Below are positions 16,190 to 24,301 of a DNA stretch of 44,984 bases, in pieces. The notes under the pieces are model-generated. The model had not been told where the DNA came from and made no database searches. It worked only from the letters and a program-made list of their open reading frames with translations. Position numbers and translations under genes: made by a program. How positions within the stretch are numbered: position 1 is the stretch's first letter; each line of letters opens with the position of its first letter. Origin of the DNA: JBBQZP01 sp038207585 (GTDB lineage: Bacteria; Pseudomonadota; Alphaproteobacteria; Rhodobacterales; Rhodobacteraceae); NCBI GenBank assembly GCA_038207585.1, contig JBBQZP010000029.1, forward strand, positions 1 through 44,984. The letters are read 5' to 3'.

Positions 16190-17376
16190 CAATCTTCAAG
16201 CCCCACCAGTGCGCGAGCGAAATCTTCGGGATCGAAGGGCGACAGATCGTCGATCTGTTCGCCGACGCCAATCGCGTGGATCGGCAGACCGAATTTGTCG
16301 GCGAGTGCGACCAGAACGCCGCCTTTGGCGGTGCCATCCAACTTGGTCATCACAAGGCCGGAAACATCCGCCAGTTTTCTGAAAATATCAACCTGATTCA
16401 AAGCGTTCTGGCCCGTTGTTGCATCAAGTACCAGCACCGTATTATGCGGCGCATCGGGGTCTTTCTTGCGGATGACGCGGACGATCTTGGTCAACTCCTC
16501 CATCAGGTCGGCGCGGTTTTGAAGGCGGCCTGCGGTGTCGATCAGCAAAAGATCCGCACCGCTTGCCTGCGCTTTGGTCATCGCATCAAAGGCAAGGCTG
16601 GCGGGGTCTGATCCTTCGGGCGCGGTCAGCACCGGCACCCCAGCGCGTTCGCCCCAGATCTGCAACTGTTCCACCGCCGCCGCGCGGAACGTATCGCCCG
16701 CCGCAATCACCACCGATTTTCCGGCGGCCTTGAACTGGCTGGCCAGTTTGCCGATGGTCGTGGTCTTGCCAGAGCCATTCACCCCCACCACCAGCACCAC
16801 CTGCGGGCGGGTCGGATAAATCGGCAGCGGGCGGGCCACCGGTTCCATGATGCGGGTGATTTCGGCCGCCAGCGCGCGCTTGATCTCGGTCGCCGAGACC
16901 CGGCGGCCCATGCGGTCTTCGGCGATGTTGGCGGCAACGCGCAGGGCTGTATCAACACCCATATCGGCCTCGATCAGCAATTCCTCAAGGCTTTCAAGCA
17001 TCGCATCGTCGAACACACGGCGCGGTTCTTCGGCGGATTTGGCGGGCGATTTGGCGCCCAGCAGGCGGCCGATCAGACCGGGGCGCGGGGCGGCGGTTTC
17101 TGGTGCGGCGGTTTCTGGTGCGGGGGGCCGGGTCGGTTGTGCGGGGGCAGACGCAGGCGATGGCGCAGCGGCGATTGGTGGAACAGGCTCTGGTGCGGCA
17201 GCGGGCGGGGCGTCAGGCGTTTGTGCTATGTGCGGCGCGGCGGGCGGCGGGACGGCATCCACCTCGGGTTCAGGTTCGGGCACAGGCCCGGGTGCCTCGA
17301 TCAGCGCATCAAGGCCATCGGTGATCTTGTCCGATGACCGGAACATCTTGTCGCGCAGTTTCTTGAAGAATGACAT
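16189..17376 (-). CDS. ftsY: Signal recognition particle receptor FtsY
   Basis: A 395-aa SRP-type GTPase that docks SRP-ribosome complexes at the inner membrane for co-translational insertion. A Pro/Ala/Glu-rich N-terminal A-domain covers about residues 25-100. The NG domain follows, with GVNGSGKTTTIGKLA (P-loop), GDTFRAAAVEQL, DTAGRLQNR, TKLDGTAKGG and the closing AIGVGEQIDDLSPFDPEDF. The A-domain contains a small tandem ETAA repeat (ETAAPETAAP). The ATG at 17376 (MSFFKKLRDKMF) has GGGA about 10 bases upstream. It heads the ftsY-sORF-DMT-yciB operon and is divergent from alkB across 147 bp. Confidence 0.97.
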   Translation of the reverse strand: MSFFKKLRDKMFRSSDKITDGLDALIEAPGPVPEPEPEVDAVPPPAAPHIAQTPDAPPAAAPEPVPPIAAAPSPASAPAQPTRPPAPETAAPETAAPRPGLIGRLLGAKSPAKSAEEPRRVFDDAMLESLEELLIEADMGVDTALRVAANIAEDRMGRRVSATEIKRALAAEITRIMEPVARPLPIYPTRPQVVLVVGVNGSGKTTTIGKLASQFKAAGKSVVIAAGDTFRAAAVEQLQIWGERAGVPVLTAPEGSDPASLAFDAMTKAQASGADLLLIDTAGRLQNRADLMEELTKIVRVIRKKDPDAPHNTVLVLDATTGQNALNQVDIFRKLADVSGLVMTKLDGTAKGGVLVALADKFGLPIHAIGVGEQIDDLSPFDPEDFARALVGLED

Positions 17377-17523
17377 GGCGTGTTCCCGCTTCCGGCCTTT
17401 GCCCTCAGTTAGTCAATTCGGCGGCCAAGGGAAAGGGAGGCGCTCGATTTCCCCGATTGCCGCAACAGACCGTTCCTGCGCTGCGGGGCTGTCAGACATC
17501 AGGCGGCGTGCTAGAACCGCGTT

Positions 17524-18558
17524 ATGACCCGTGCGCCAATGATCCTTTTTGCCGTTGCAGCCCTCGCACCCGTGCCCCTTCTGGCAGTGGGAGTGGGCTT
17601 TGGCGGCGCGTGGGTGCTGGCATCGGTGCTTTACATGACAGTTCTGGCCTTCGCGTTGGATCAGGCGATCCCGCATATCGCACCAGATGCGCCCGATGCC
17701 GAGTTTCCGGGCTCTGACGCCTTGCTGGTGGCGATTGCGCTGGCGCATCTGGCCATGATGCCGCTGGCGGTCTGGGCCGTGGGCGGCGTGTCAGGTCTTT
17801 CGGGATGGGAGCGCGCGGGGCTGTTTTTCGGTTTCGGGATGTTTTTCGGGCAGGTGTCGAACCCCACCGCGCATGAACTGATCCACCGGGGCAACCGCTG
17901 GCTGCACACTCTGGGCGTTGCTGTTTATACCACGCAGCTTTTCGGCCATCACGCCTCGGCGCACCGGCATGTGCATCACCGCCATGCCGCCAGCACGCTG
18001 GACCCCAACACCTCGCGCCGGGGGGAAAGCTATTACCGTTTTGTTCCAAGGGCATGGATCGGGTCGTTCCGGGCGGGGCTGGCGGCAGAAAATGCGCTGC
18101 GGAAAAAGCGGGCCGAAGGCGTGCATCCCTATGTCGTCTATTGCGGCGGCGCGGCGTTTTGTTTTGCCGTGGCACTGTGGATTGGCGGTATCGCGGGGGC
18201 CGCCGCATGGATCGGCCTTGCCCTTTATGCCACGGCGCAGCTTTTGCTTTCGGATTATGTCCAGCATTATGGCCTGACCCGCGCCCGGTTGGAAAACGGC
18301 AAGATGGAGCCGGTATCAGACCGCCACAGCTGGAACGCGCCGCACTGGTTCACCGGGGCGATGATGCTGAACGCCGCGCGCCATTCCGACCACCATTCGC
18401 ACCCGTCCCGCCCCTACCCTGCCCTGCGCCTGCCGGGCCCCGATGCGGCACCGTGGCTGCCCTATTCGCTGCCTGTCAGTTGCGGGATAGCCCTTGTGCC
18501 GTCGCTTTGGCGGCGCGTGATGCACCCGCGGCTGAACCGCTGGCGAACGCTTGCGTGA
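17524..18558 (+). CDS. alkB: AlkB-type membrane hydroxylase (alkane/xylene monooxygenase family)
   Basis: A 344-aa integral-membrane non-haem di-iron hydroxylase. The eight-histidine pattern is complete: HELIHR (about residue 117), HRHVHHRHAAS, and ARHSDHHSHPSRPY near the C-terminus, plus the DYVQHYGLTR block corresponding to NYIEHYGL of alkane 1-monooxygenase. Five or six hydrophobic helices surround these. The reaction would be terminal hydroxylation of an alkane or related hydrocarbon using rubredoxin and O2. At 344 aa it is shorter than typical AlkB (about 400), and no rubredoxin gene is adjacent, so the true substrate is open. No clear Shine-Dalgarno precedes the ATG at 17524. Confidence 0.88.
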   Translation: MTRAPMILFAVAALAPVPLLAVGVGFGGAWVLASVLYMTVLAFALDQAIPHIAPDAPDAEFPGSDALLVAIALAHLAMMPLAVWAVGGVSGLSGWERAGLFFGFGMFFGQVSNPTAHELIHRGNRWLHTLGVAVYTTQLFGHHASAHRHVHHRHAASTLDPNTSRRGESYYRFVPRAWIGSFRAGLAAENALRKKRAEGVHPYVVYCGGAAFCFAVALWIGGIAGAAAWIGLALYATAQLLLSDYVQHYGLTRARLENGKMEPVSDRHSWNAPHWFTGAMMLNAARHSDHHSHPSRPYPALRLPGPDAAPWLPYSLPVSCGIALVPSLWRRVMHPRLNRWRTLA

Positions 18559-18627
18559 CATCTGCGTGACCCTCTGGCCTTTACCGGCGCGGTCTGGCAA
18601 AATTACCTTCAGCAAGCCGAGGTTTTC

Positions 18628-19026
18628 ATGCGTTACATCCTGTCTGCGGCGCTTTTTCTGACCGCTGCCCTGCCCGCCTTCGCGCAATCCACCCTGACGG
18701 CGGCCGAGTTCGAGGCCTATGCCACCGGCAAGACGCTGACCTATTCAGTGGGTGGACAGGTCTTTGGAACCGAGCAGTATCTGCCGGGCCGCAAGGTCCG
18801 CTGGGCCTTTACGGGTGACGAATGCACCAACGGGTCGTGGTATGAAGAGGCGGGGCAAATCTGCTTTGTCTATGATCACGACGGCACCCCGCAATGCTGG
18901 ACCTTCACGCAATCCGACACCGGATTGAAGGCGAAATTCGCGGGCGACGGACCGGCGAATGAATTGTCCGAGGTGGCGCAGACCGACAAGCCGCTGCCCT
19001 GTCAGGGCCCGGATGTCGGCGCATGA
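18628..19026 (+). CDS. Secreted four-cysteine protein, tandem copy A
   Basis: A 132-aa precursor with a signal peptide (MRYILSAALFLTAALPAFA-Q). The mature part starts STLTAAEFEAYATGKTLTY and has four cysteines (GDECTNGSW, GQICFVYD, TPQCWTF, LPCQGPDVGA), probably two disulfides in the periplasm. It is the first of three overlapping paralogues and the least similar one (6 bp longer). GAGG lies 5 bases before the ATG. It overlaps copy B by ATGA. The WY and ICFxY pattern recalls small alphaproteobacterial periplasmic proteins, but I cannot name a family. Function unknown. Confidence 0.85.
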   Translation: MRYILSAALFLTAALPAFAQSTLTAAEFEAYATGKTLTYSVGGQVFGTEQYLPGRKVRWAFTGDECTNGSWYEEAGQICFVYDHDGTPQCWTFTQSDTGLKAKFAGDGPANELSEVAQTDKPLPCQGPDVGA

Positions 19027-19798
19027 GGCTGGCGTTTGTGCTGATGCTGATGGCGGCCCCGGCGTGTGCCGAGTCGCCGCTGACAGCTGATGAATTCGCA
19101 AAAATCGTCACCGGGCGCGCATTTGCCCATTCTTTTCCGCCCGACCCGCCCTATGCGACCGAGGAATACCTGCCAAACAATCGCGCCCGCTGGGTCACGG
19201 TGGACGGCACTTGCATGTATGGCACCTATTTTCAGTCCGACAGCTATATCTGCTTCAAATATGACAACGGCGATACGCCCTGCTGGCATTACTTTGCCGA
19301 TGGCCCCGGCCTGATTGCGCGGTTTTCGGAGAATGGCGACGACCCGAGTGGTGATATCATGATGCGCGATGCGCCGCCGCCACTGGCCTGCGCAGGCCCG
19401 GATGTCGGCGCATGAAGGCCGCGTTGCTTTTGTGCCTTCTGGCAGCCCCCGCCTTGGCCGAAACTCCCCTGACGGTGGACCAGTTCGAGGCCCGTGTGAC
19501 CGGCAAGATCATGGCCCATTCCGTCGGCGATGCAGTCCCCCAAGCGTTCGAGGAATATCTGCCCGGCCGCCGCTCGCGTTGGGTCACGACCAATGGCACC
19601 TGCATGAACGGTGTCTATTACCAGCAAGGCCCGCTGATCTGCTTTCAGTATGAAGACGGCGGCGCGCCGGATTGCTGGACCTATCTTGACACGCCGCAGG
19701 GCATGACCGCGCGGCTGGAAACGCCCGAGCCCGACCCGCTGACCTATACCTTGCGCGAATCGCCGAAAATGCTGGGCTGCCCCGGCCCGGATGTCGGC
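19006..19798 (+). repeat. 389-bp tandem repeat period with a 15-bp conserved junction
   Basis: GGCCCGGATGTCGGC occurs at 19006-19020, 19395-19409 and 19784-19798, exactly 389 bp apart each time, at the 3' end of the three paralogous genes (encoding GPDVG). The first two are followed by GCATGA, which supplies both the stop and next start. Because 389 is not a multiple of three, each unit changes frame, which the ATGA overlap accommodates. This marks two successive gene duplications. Confidence 0.8.
19023..19415 (+). CDS. Secreted four-cysteine protein, tandem copy B
   Basis: A 130-aa precursor with a signal peptide (MRLAFVLMLMAAPACA-ES). The mature part SPLTADEFAKIVTGRAFAHS aligns with copies A and C. 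Four conserved cysteines (DGTCMYGTY, YICFKYD, TPCWHYF, LACAGPDVGA). The ATG overlaps the stop of copy A and its own stop overlaps the ATG of copy C. Copies B and C share EEYLP, RWVT and TCMxGxY blocks and are closer to each other than to A. No ribosome site is obvious apart from coupling through the shared 3' motif. Confidence 0.85.
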   Translation: MRLAFVLMLMAAPACAESPLTADEFAKIVTGRAFAHSFPPDPPYATEEYLPNNRARWVTVDGTCMYGTYFQSDSYICFKYDNGDTPCWHYFADGPGLIARFSENGDDPSGDIMMRDAPPPLACAGPDVGA

Positions 19799-19804
19799 AC
19801 ATAG
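19412..19804 (+). CDS. Secreted four-cysteine protein, tandem copy C
   Basis: A 130-aa precursor with a signal peptide (MKAALLLCLLAAPALA-ET). The mature part TPLTVDQFEARVTGKIMAHS is followed by EEYLPGRRSRWVTTNGTCMN and the other three conserved cysteines (LICFQYED, DCWTYLD, LGCPGPDVGT). It is the last of the three, ends 3 bp before the convergent xseA stop and has lost the ATGA coupling (TAG stop). Function unknown; the array suggests selection for dosage or diversification. Confidence 0.85.
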   Translation: MKAALLLCLLAAPALAETPLTVDQFEARVTGKIMAHSVGDAVPQAFEEYLPGRRSRWVTTNGTCMNGVYYQQGPLICFQYEDGGAPDCWTYLDTPQGMTARLETPEPDPLTYTLRESPKMLGCPGPDVGT

Positions 19805-19807
19805 GCG

Positions 19808-21370
19808 TCAGAACAGGCTGCCCTGTTCCGGCGTGCCCGGCTTTTTCGGCTTTGCTGCGCGCGCCCCAAGGGTCAGGTGGCCATCGCTGAACTCGATCTC
19901 CAAAGTGGCCGCGCGTTCTGCCGCCGTCTTGTCGGTCACCACCTTGCCATCGCCCCGCACCACCGCATAGCCGCGTTTGAGGGTTTCGTGATAGCCCATC
20001 GTCGCCCGCGTGCGTTCCAGCGCGTCAAGGCGCTGGGCCAGCCGCGCCAGACGCTCAGTGGGGGCAGCGTCCAGACGCAGGGCCAGGCCCGCAAACCGTT
20101 CGCGGTCTTTGGCAATCGCGCGGTCTGCATCCCCGATCAGCCGCGCCAGCGCGGGCACAAGGCGCGAGGCCCATTTGTCAAACCCCGCAAAGGCCAGATC
20201 GCGGCGGCGTTGTTGGCCACGCTCCAGATCAGAGGCCCGGCGCGACAGGGCCTCTCCCCGCTTGGCCAGCATTGTGGCCAGCAGAACCGGGCGCAACTGG
20301 CCTGCCTGCCGCTCATACACCCGGCGCTTGACCGCCGCCGCAGCGCCCAGCGCCCCCGACAGCCGCCCCGACCACAGATCAAGCCGTTGTGCGGCGCCTT
20401 GGGTCAGCACCTCCAGCCTTGGCAAAGCGCGCGCCAGATCGCGCAGGCGCTGCTGGCGCTGGCCCACGCCTTGCGCGACCGACCGCGACAGCCGAGCGCC
20501 ATAAGCATCCACACTCGCCAGCAATTCCATCCGCACCGGCACCGCCATTTCGGCAGCAGCAGTGGGGGTGGGCGCGCGGCGGTCGGCGGCAAAGTCGATC
20601 AGCGTGGTGTCGGTTTCATGCCCCACGGCGGATATCAGAGGGATCATGCTGTCCGCCGCCGCTCGCACGACGATTTCCTCGTTAAAGCCCCAAAGATCCT
20701 CCAAGCTGCCCCCGCCGCGTGCCACGATGATCAGATCGGGGCGCGGGATTTTGCCCCCCGCCTCGATCGCGTTGAACCCCCGGATCGCCGCCGCAACCTC
20801 GGCCGCACAGGCCTGCCCCTGCACCGCCACCGGCCAGATCAGCACATGGCGCGGAAAGCGGTCGCGCAGGCGGTGCAGAATATCGCGGATCACCGCGCCG
20901 GAAGGCGAGGTTACAACCCCGATCACCTGCGGCAGATAGGGAATCGCCTGCTTGCGCGCGTCATCAAACAGCCCTTCACCCGCCAGCTTGACCCGCCGCG
21001 CCTCCAGCATCGCCATCAGCGCGCCGGCACCTGCGGGGGCCACATCCTCGACGATCAACTGGTATTTCGACTGGCCGGGAAAGGTGGTCATGCGGCCGGT
21101 GGCAATAACCTCCATCCCTTCTTCGGGGCGGACCTGCATCTTGGCGACCTGACCTTTCCAACTGATCGCGGCAATCACGCTGCGGTCGTCTTTCAGGTCA
21201 AAATACATATGCCCCGAGGCCGGACGCGACACGCGCCCGATCTCGCCCCGCACGCGGACAAGGCCGAACTCACCCTCGATCACCCGCTTCACCGCGCCGG
21301 ACAATTCCGAAACGGTATATTCTGGCGCATTGCCCACAGGGGCGGGGCCGTCTTCGAACATGTCAGACAA
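19808..21370 (-). CDS. xseA: Exodeoxyribonuclease VII large subunit
   Basis: A 520-aa catalytic large subunit of Exo VII, a single-strand-specific, metal-independent nuclease acting in repair with the small subunit XseB (not in this window). Signatures are the N-terminal OB domain (YTVSELSGAVKRVIEGEFG, VRGEIGRVSRPASGHMYFDL) and the catalytic region (VIGVVTSPSGAVIRDILHRL, RGGGSLEDLWGFNEE, SAVGHETDTTLIDFAADRRA). The C-terminal coiled-coil and LKRGYAVV segment are present. A TTG start at 21370 (LSDMFEDG) is preferred: GGAG lies 10 bases upstream and homologues as I recall begin MSDLF. ATG 21361 is the alternative. Divergent from purD. Confidence 0.94.
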   Translation of the reverse strand: MSDMFEDGPAPVGNAPEYTVSELSGAVKRVIEGEFGLVRVRGEIGRVSRPASGHMYFDLKDDRSVIAAISWKGQVAKMQVRPEEGMEVIATGRMTTFPGQSKYQLIVEDVAPAGAGALMAMLEARRVKLAGEGLFDDARKQAIPYLPQVIGVVTSPSGAVIRDILHRLRDRFPRHVLIWPVAVQGQACAAEVAAAIRGFNAIEAGGKIPRPDLIIVARGGGSLEDLWGFNEEIVVRAAADSMIPLISAVGHETDTTLIDFAADRRAPTPTAAAEMAVPVRMELLASVDAYGARLSRSVAQGVGQRQQRLRDLARALPRLEVLTQGAAQRLDLWSGRLSGALGAAAAVKRRVYERQAGQLRPVLLATMLAKRGEALSRRASDLERGQQRRRDLAFAGFDKWASRLVPALARLIGDADRAIAKDRERFAGLALRLDAAPTERLARLAQRLDALERTRATMGYHETLKRGYAVVRGDGKVVTDKTAAERAATLEIEFSDGHLTLGARAAKPKKPGTPEQGSLF

Positions 21371-21450
21371 GGGGCGGCGTCTCCGGTGCTTGTGGTCGCG
21401 TGACGCAAACCTTAGAACGCACGCGAGCAAAGGCCAAGCGGGGGCGGGCG

Positions 21451-22713
21451 ATGAACATACTTATCCTTGGCGGCGGCGGGCGTGAACATGCGCTGGCCTG
21501 GGCGGTAAAGCAGAACCCCAAGTGTGATCGCCTGATCGTGGCACCGGGCAATGCGGGCATCGCGGCCTTGGCGGAATGTGCGGATATCGACATCATGGAC
21601 GGTGCTACGGTGGTGACCTTCTGCGCCGAAAACGCAGTGGATTTCGTGATCGTCGGCCCCGAAGCGCCCTTGGCCGCAGGTGTTGCCGATGCGACCCGTG
21701 CGGCGGGCATCCTGACCTTTGGCCCCTCGGCAACGGCTGCACAGCTTGAGGCGTCAAAGGCCTTTACCAAAGACATCTGCGATGCCTGCGCGGCCCCCAC
21801 GGCGGCTTGGGCCCGGTTCACGGATGCCGCCCCGGCGCGCACCTATGTGCAGGCCAAAGGCGCGCCCATCGTGATCAAGGCCGATGGGCTTGCGGCAGGC
21901 AAGGGCGTGGTTGTGGCGATGACGCTGGATGAGGCCTTCGCGGCCGTGGATGACATGCTGGGTGGCCAGTTCGGCGCGGCAGGCGCGGAACTGGTGATCG
22001 AAGAATTTATGGCCGGCGAAGAGGCCAGCTTTTTCGTTCTATGTGACGGTGTGACGGCCCTGCCCTTCGGCACGGCGCAAGATCACAAACGCGCCTTTGA
22101 CGGCGATACCGGCCCCAACACCGGCGGCATGGGCGCTTATTCTCCTGCCCCGGTGCTGACCGATGCGATCGTGGCTCAGGTGATGGATACAATCATCCGT
22201 CCGACTCTGGCCGAGATGGCGCGACGCGGCACGCCCTATCAGGGCGTCCTTTACGCGGGCCTGATGATCGAGAATGGTCGCGCGCGGCTGGTCGAATACA
22301 ACTGCCGCTTCGGCGACCCCGAATGTCAGGTTCTGATGATGCGCCTTGGCGCGCAGGCGCTTGATCTGATGCTGGCCTGTGCCGAAGGGCGGCTGGACCG
22401 CGCGCGGGTCAACTGGGCGGCGGATCACGCGCTTTGTGTCGTCATGGCCGCGAACGGCTACCCCGGCCATTCCGAAAAAGGCAGTATCATCTCGGGCCTG
22501 AACACCTTGCCCGAGGACAGCTTCCAGATGACCTTCCACGCCGGAACGACCGCAAGCGACGGCGCGATGACCGCGACGGGAGGGCGTGTGCTGAATGTCA
22601 CCGCCCGCGGAGCAACCCTCGCCGATGCCCGCAGCCGCGCCTATGCGATGGTCGATCGGATCGACTGGCCCGGCGGATTTTGCCGCCGCGACATCGGCTG
22701 GCGCGCGCTTTAG
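21451..22713 (+). CDS. purD: Phosphoribosylamine-glycine ligase (GARS)
   Basis: A 420-aa ATP-grasp enzyme joining glycine to 5-phosphoribosylamine in de novo purine synthesis (GAR formation). The N-terminal nucleotide-binding segment MNILILGGGGREHALAWAVK, VIVGPEAPLAAGVAD, KADGLAAGKGVVVA and the catalytic RFGDPECQ region are all present. The ATG at 21451 follows GGGGCGGGCG directly and begins the canonical N-terminus; upstream frame from 21400 is ignored. It stands alone; an inverted-repeat element follows within about 50 bp. Confidence 0.97.
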   Translation: MNILILGGGGREHALAWAVKQNPKCDRLIVAPGNAGIAALAECADIDIMDGATVVTFCAENAVDFVIVGPEAPLAAGVADATRAAGILTFGPSATAAQLEASKAFTKDICDACAAPTAAWARFTDAAPARTYVQAKGAPIVIKADGLAAGKGVVVAMTLDEAFAAVDDMLGGQFGAAGAELVIEEFMAGEEASFFVLCDGVTALPFGTAQDHKRAFDGDTGPNTGGMGAYSPAPVLTDAIVAQVMDTIIRPTLAEMARRGTPYQGVLYAGLMIENGRARLVEYNCRFGDPECQVLMMRLGAQALDLMLACAEGRLDRARVNWAADHALCVVMAANGYPGHSEKGSIISGLNTLPEDSFQMTFHAGTTASDGAMTATGGRVLNVTARGATLADARSRAYAMVDRIDWPGGFCRRDIGWRAL

Positions 22714-22759
22714 GCTTGGTCTTTCGACAGGCTGGACCTTTCGACAGACTGGGCCTTTT

Positions 22760-22844
22760 GACTTCATTTTTGTCTAAATACTCAACTCCGCCCGCCGCAC
22801 CCGGACCAACGGTTGGATTTGAGTATTTTTGCAAAAATGAAGTC
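22760..22844. repeat. Long interrupted palindrome, GAGTATTT family, copy 1
   Basis: The 26-bp left arm (22760-22785, GACTTCATTTTTG...AATACTCAA) is complementary to the right arm (22819-22844, TTGAGTATTTTTGC...GAAGTC) with three mismatches. The 33-bp loop contains a small CCAAC/GTTGG hairpin. The right arm itself holds a perfect palindrome, ATTTTTGCAAAAAT. A second element with the same arms lies at 29585-29666. It lies between purD and lysC; a role as terminator or nucleoid-protein site is possible. I know similar motifs from other Rhodobacteraceae genomes. Confidence 0.8.
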
Positions 22845-22936
22845 CAAAGCCGCAAGCTCAGACCTGCCCTTGCACCCCGTCAGCCCCCGGCATAAGAAGC
22901 GCGCCATGTTCGGTGCAGCGCTGCGCGGGGAAGACG

Positions 22937-24196
22937 ATGCCGCTTTTGGTGATGAAATTCGGCGGCACGTCCGTGGCAGACCTGGCGCGCATCGCGAATG
23001 CGGCCGAAAAGGTCAAGCGCGAGGTAGAGCGCGGCTATGACGTGATCGTCATCGTCAGCGCGATGTCGGGCAAGACGAATGAGCTGGTGGGCTGGGTCGA
23101 GCAGACCTCGCCGCTGTTTGATGCGCGCGAATATGATGCGGTGGTGTCGGCAGGCGAGAATGTGACGGCCGGGCTGATGGCGCTGACTTTGCAGGAAATG
23201 GATGTGCCGGCACGGTCCTGGCAGGGCTGGCAGGTGCCGATCAATACAACCTCGGCACATTCGTCGGCGCGGTTTGAATCGATCCCGCGCGCCAATATCG
23301 ACGCGAAATTTGCCGAAGGATTCCGCGTCGCCGTGGTCGCAGGGTTTCAGGGCGTATCGGCAGAGGGGCGGATCACGACGCTGGGGCGTGGCGGGTCGGA
23401 TACCACAGCCGTGGCCTTTGCCGCCGCCTTTGCCGCCGAGCGCTGCGATATCTACACCGATGTTGACGGCGTCTATACCACCGACCCGCGCATCACCAAA
23501 AAGGCCCGCAAGCTGGACCGCATCGCGTTCGAGGAAATGCTGGAACTGGCCAGCCTTGGCGCCAAGGTTCTGCAAACCCGGTCGGTAGAACTTGCCATGC
23601 GCTACAAAGTGCGGCTGCGGGTTTTGTCTTCGTTTGAAGACACGGATGAGACTTCTGGAACGCTGGTCTGCGATGAGGATGAAATCATGGAATCGAAAGT
23701 TGTCTCCGGTGTCGCCTATAGCCGGGATGAGGCGAAAATGACGCTGGTCAGGGTCGAAGACCGCCCCGGCATCGCTGCCGCGATCTTTGGCCCGTTGTCG
23801 GAAGCGGGCGTCAATGTCGACATGATCGTGCAGAATATCTCGGAGATCGAAGACCAAGGCGACACGCGCGCCTATACCGACATGACGTTTTCCTGCCCGG
23901 TCAATCAGGTGCTGCGCGCCCGCCGCGCGATGGAAGAGGCGCAGGCGGCGGGGCTGATCAGATACGCTGAACTTGTCGAGGATACGGAAGTGGCCAAGAT
24001 CTCGGTCGTTGGCATCGGCATGCGCAGCCATGCCGGGGTGGCCGCGACGATGTTCAAGGCGCTGGCGTCGGAAAACGTGAATATCAAGGTCATTGCCACG
24101 TCGGAAATCAAGATCTCGGTCCTGATCGACCGCAAATACATGGAACTGGCCGTGCAGGCGTTGCACGATGCATTTGGGCTGGACAAGGCTGCCTGA
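22937..24196 (+). CDS. lysC: Aspartokinase
   Basis: A 419-aa enzyme phosphorylating aspartate, the entry step to lysine, threonine and methionine synthesis. The kinase domain shows MKFGGTSVAD at the start, SAMSGKTNELVG and ITTLGRGGSDTTAVA. The C-terminal part has two ACT domains (VRVEDRPGIAAAIFG, VVGIGMRSHAGVAATMFKAL, IKVIATSEIKISVLI), so allosteric feedback by lysine and/or threonine is expected. The ATG at 22937 follows GGGGAAG. An internal start giving a beta subunit, known in some Gram-positive relatives, is not evident. ptsP follows after 105 bp on the same strand. Confidence 0.96.
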   Translation: MPLLVMKFGGTSVADLARIANAAEKVKREVERGYDVIVIVSAMSGKTNELVGWVEQTSPLFDAREYDAVVSAGENVTAGLMALTLQEMDVPARSWQGWQVPINTTSAHSSARFESIPRANIDAKFAEGFRVAVVAGFQGVSAEGRITTLGRGGSDTTAVAFAAAFAAERCDIYTDVDGVYTTDPRITKKARKLDRIAFEEMLELASLGAKVLQTRSVELAMRYKVRLRVLSSFEDTDETSGTLVCDEDEIMESKVVSGVAYSRDEAKMTLVRVEDRPGIAAAIFGPLSEAGVNVDMIVQNISEIEDQGDTRAYTDMTFSCPVNQVLRARRAMEEAQAAGLIRYAELVEDTEVAKISVVGIGMRSHAGVAATMFKALASENVNIKVIATSEIKISVLIDRKYMELAVQALHDAFGLDKAA

Positions 24197-24301
24197 GGGC
24201 GACAGCCTTACGCATTGATCCGGGAGGGGATGATTTTTGCCCACTCCCCTTTGCCGATCAACTCGCCTATAGATGGCAGCCAGAGCAGGGGATGCATCTG
24301 A

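Noticed and set aside
18628..19804. CRISPR-like or short tandem repeat array
   Set aside because: The 389-bp periodic repeats are diverged coding genes with signal peptides, not short identical repeats with spacers.
19877..21403. 508-codon plus-strand open frame opposite xseA
   Set aside because: Antisense shadow; His/Arg/Gln-rich composition typical of GC-rich reverse frames, while xseA on the other strand has all family motifs.
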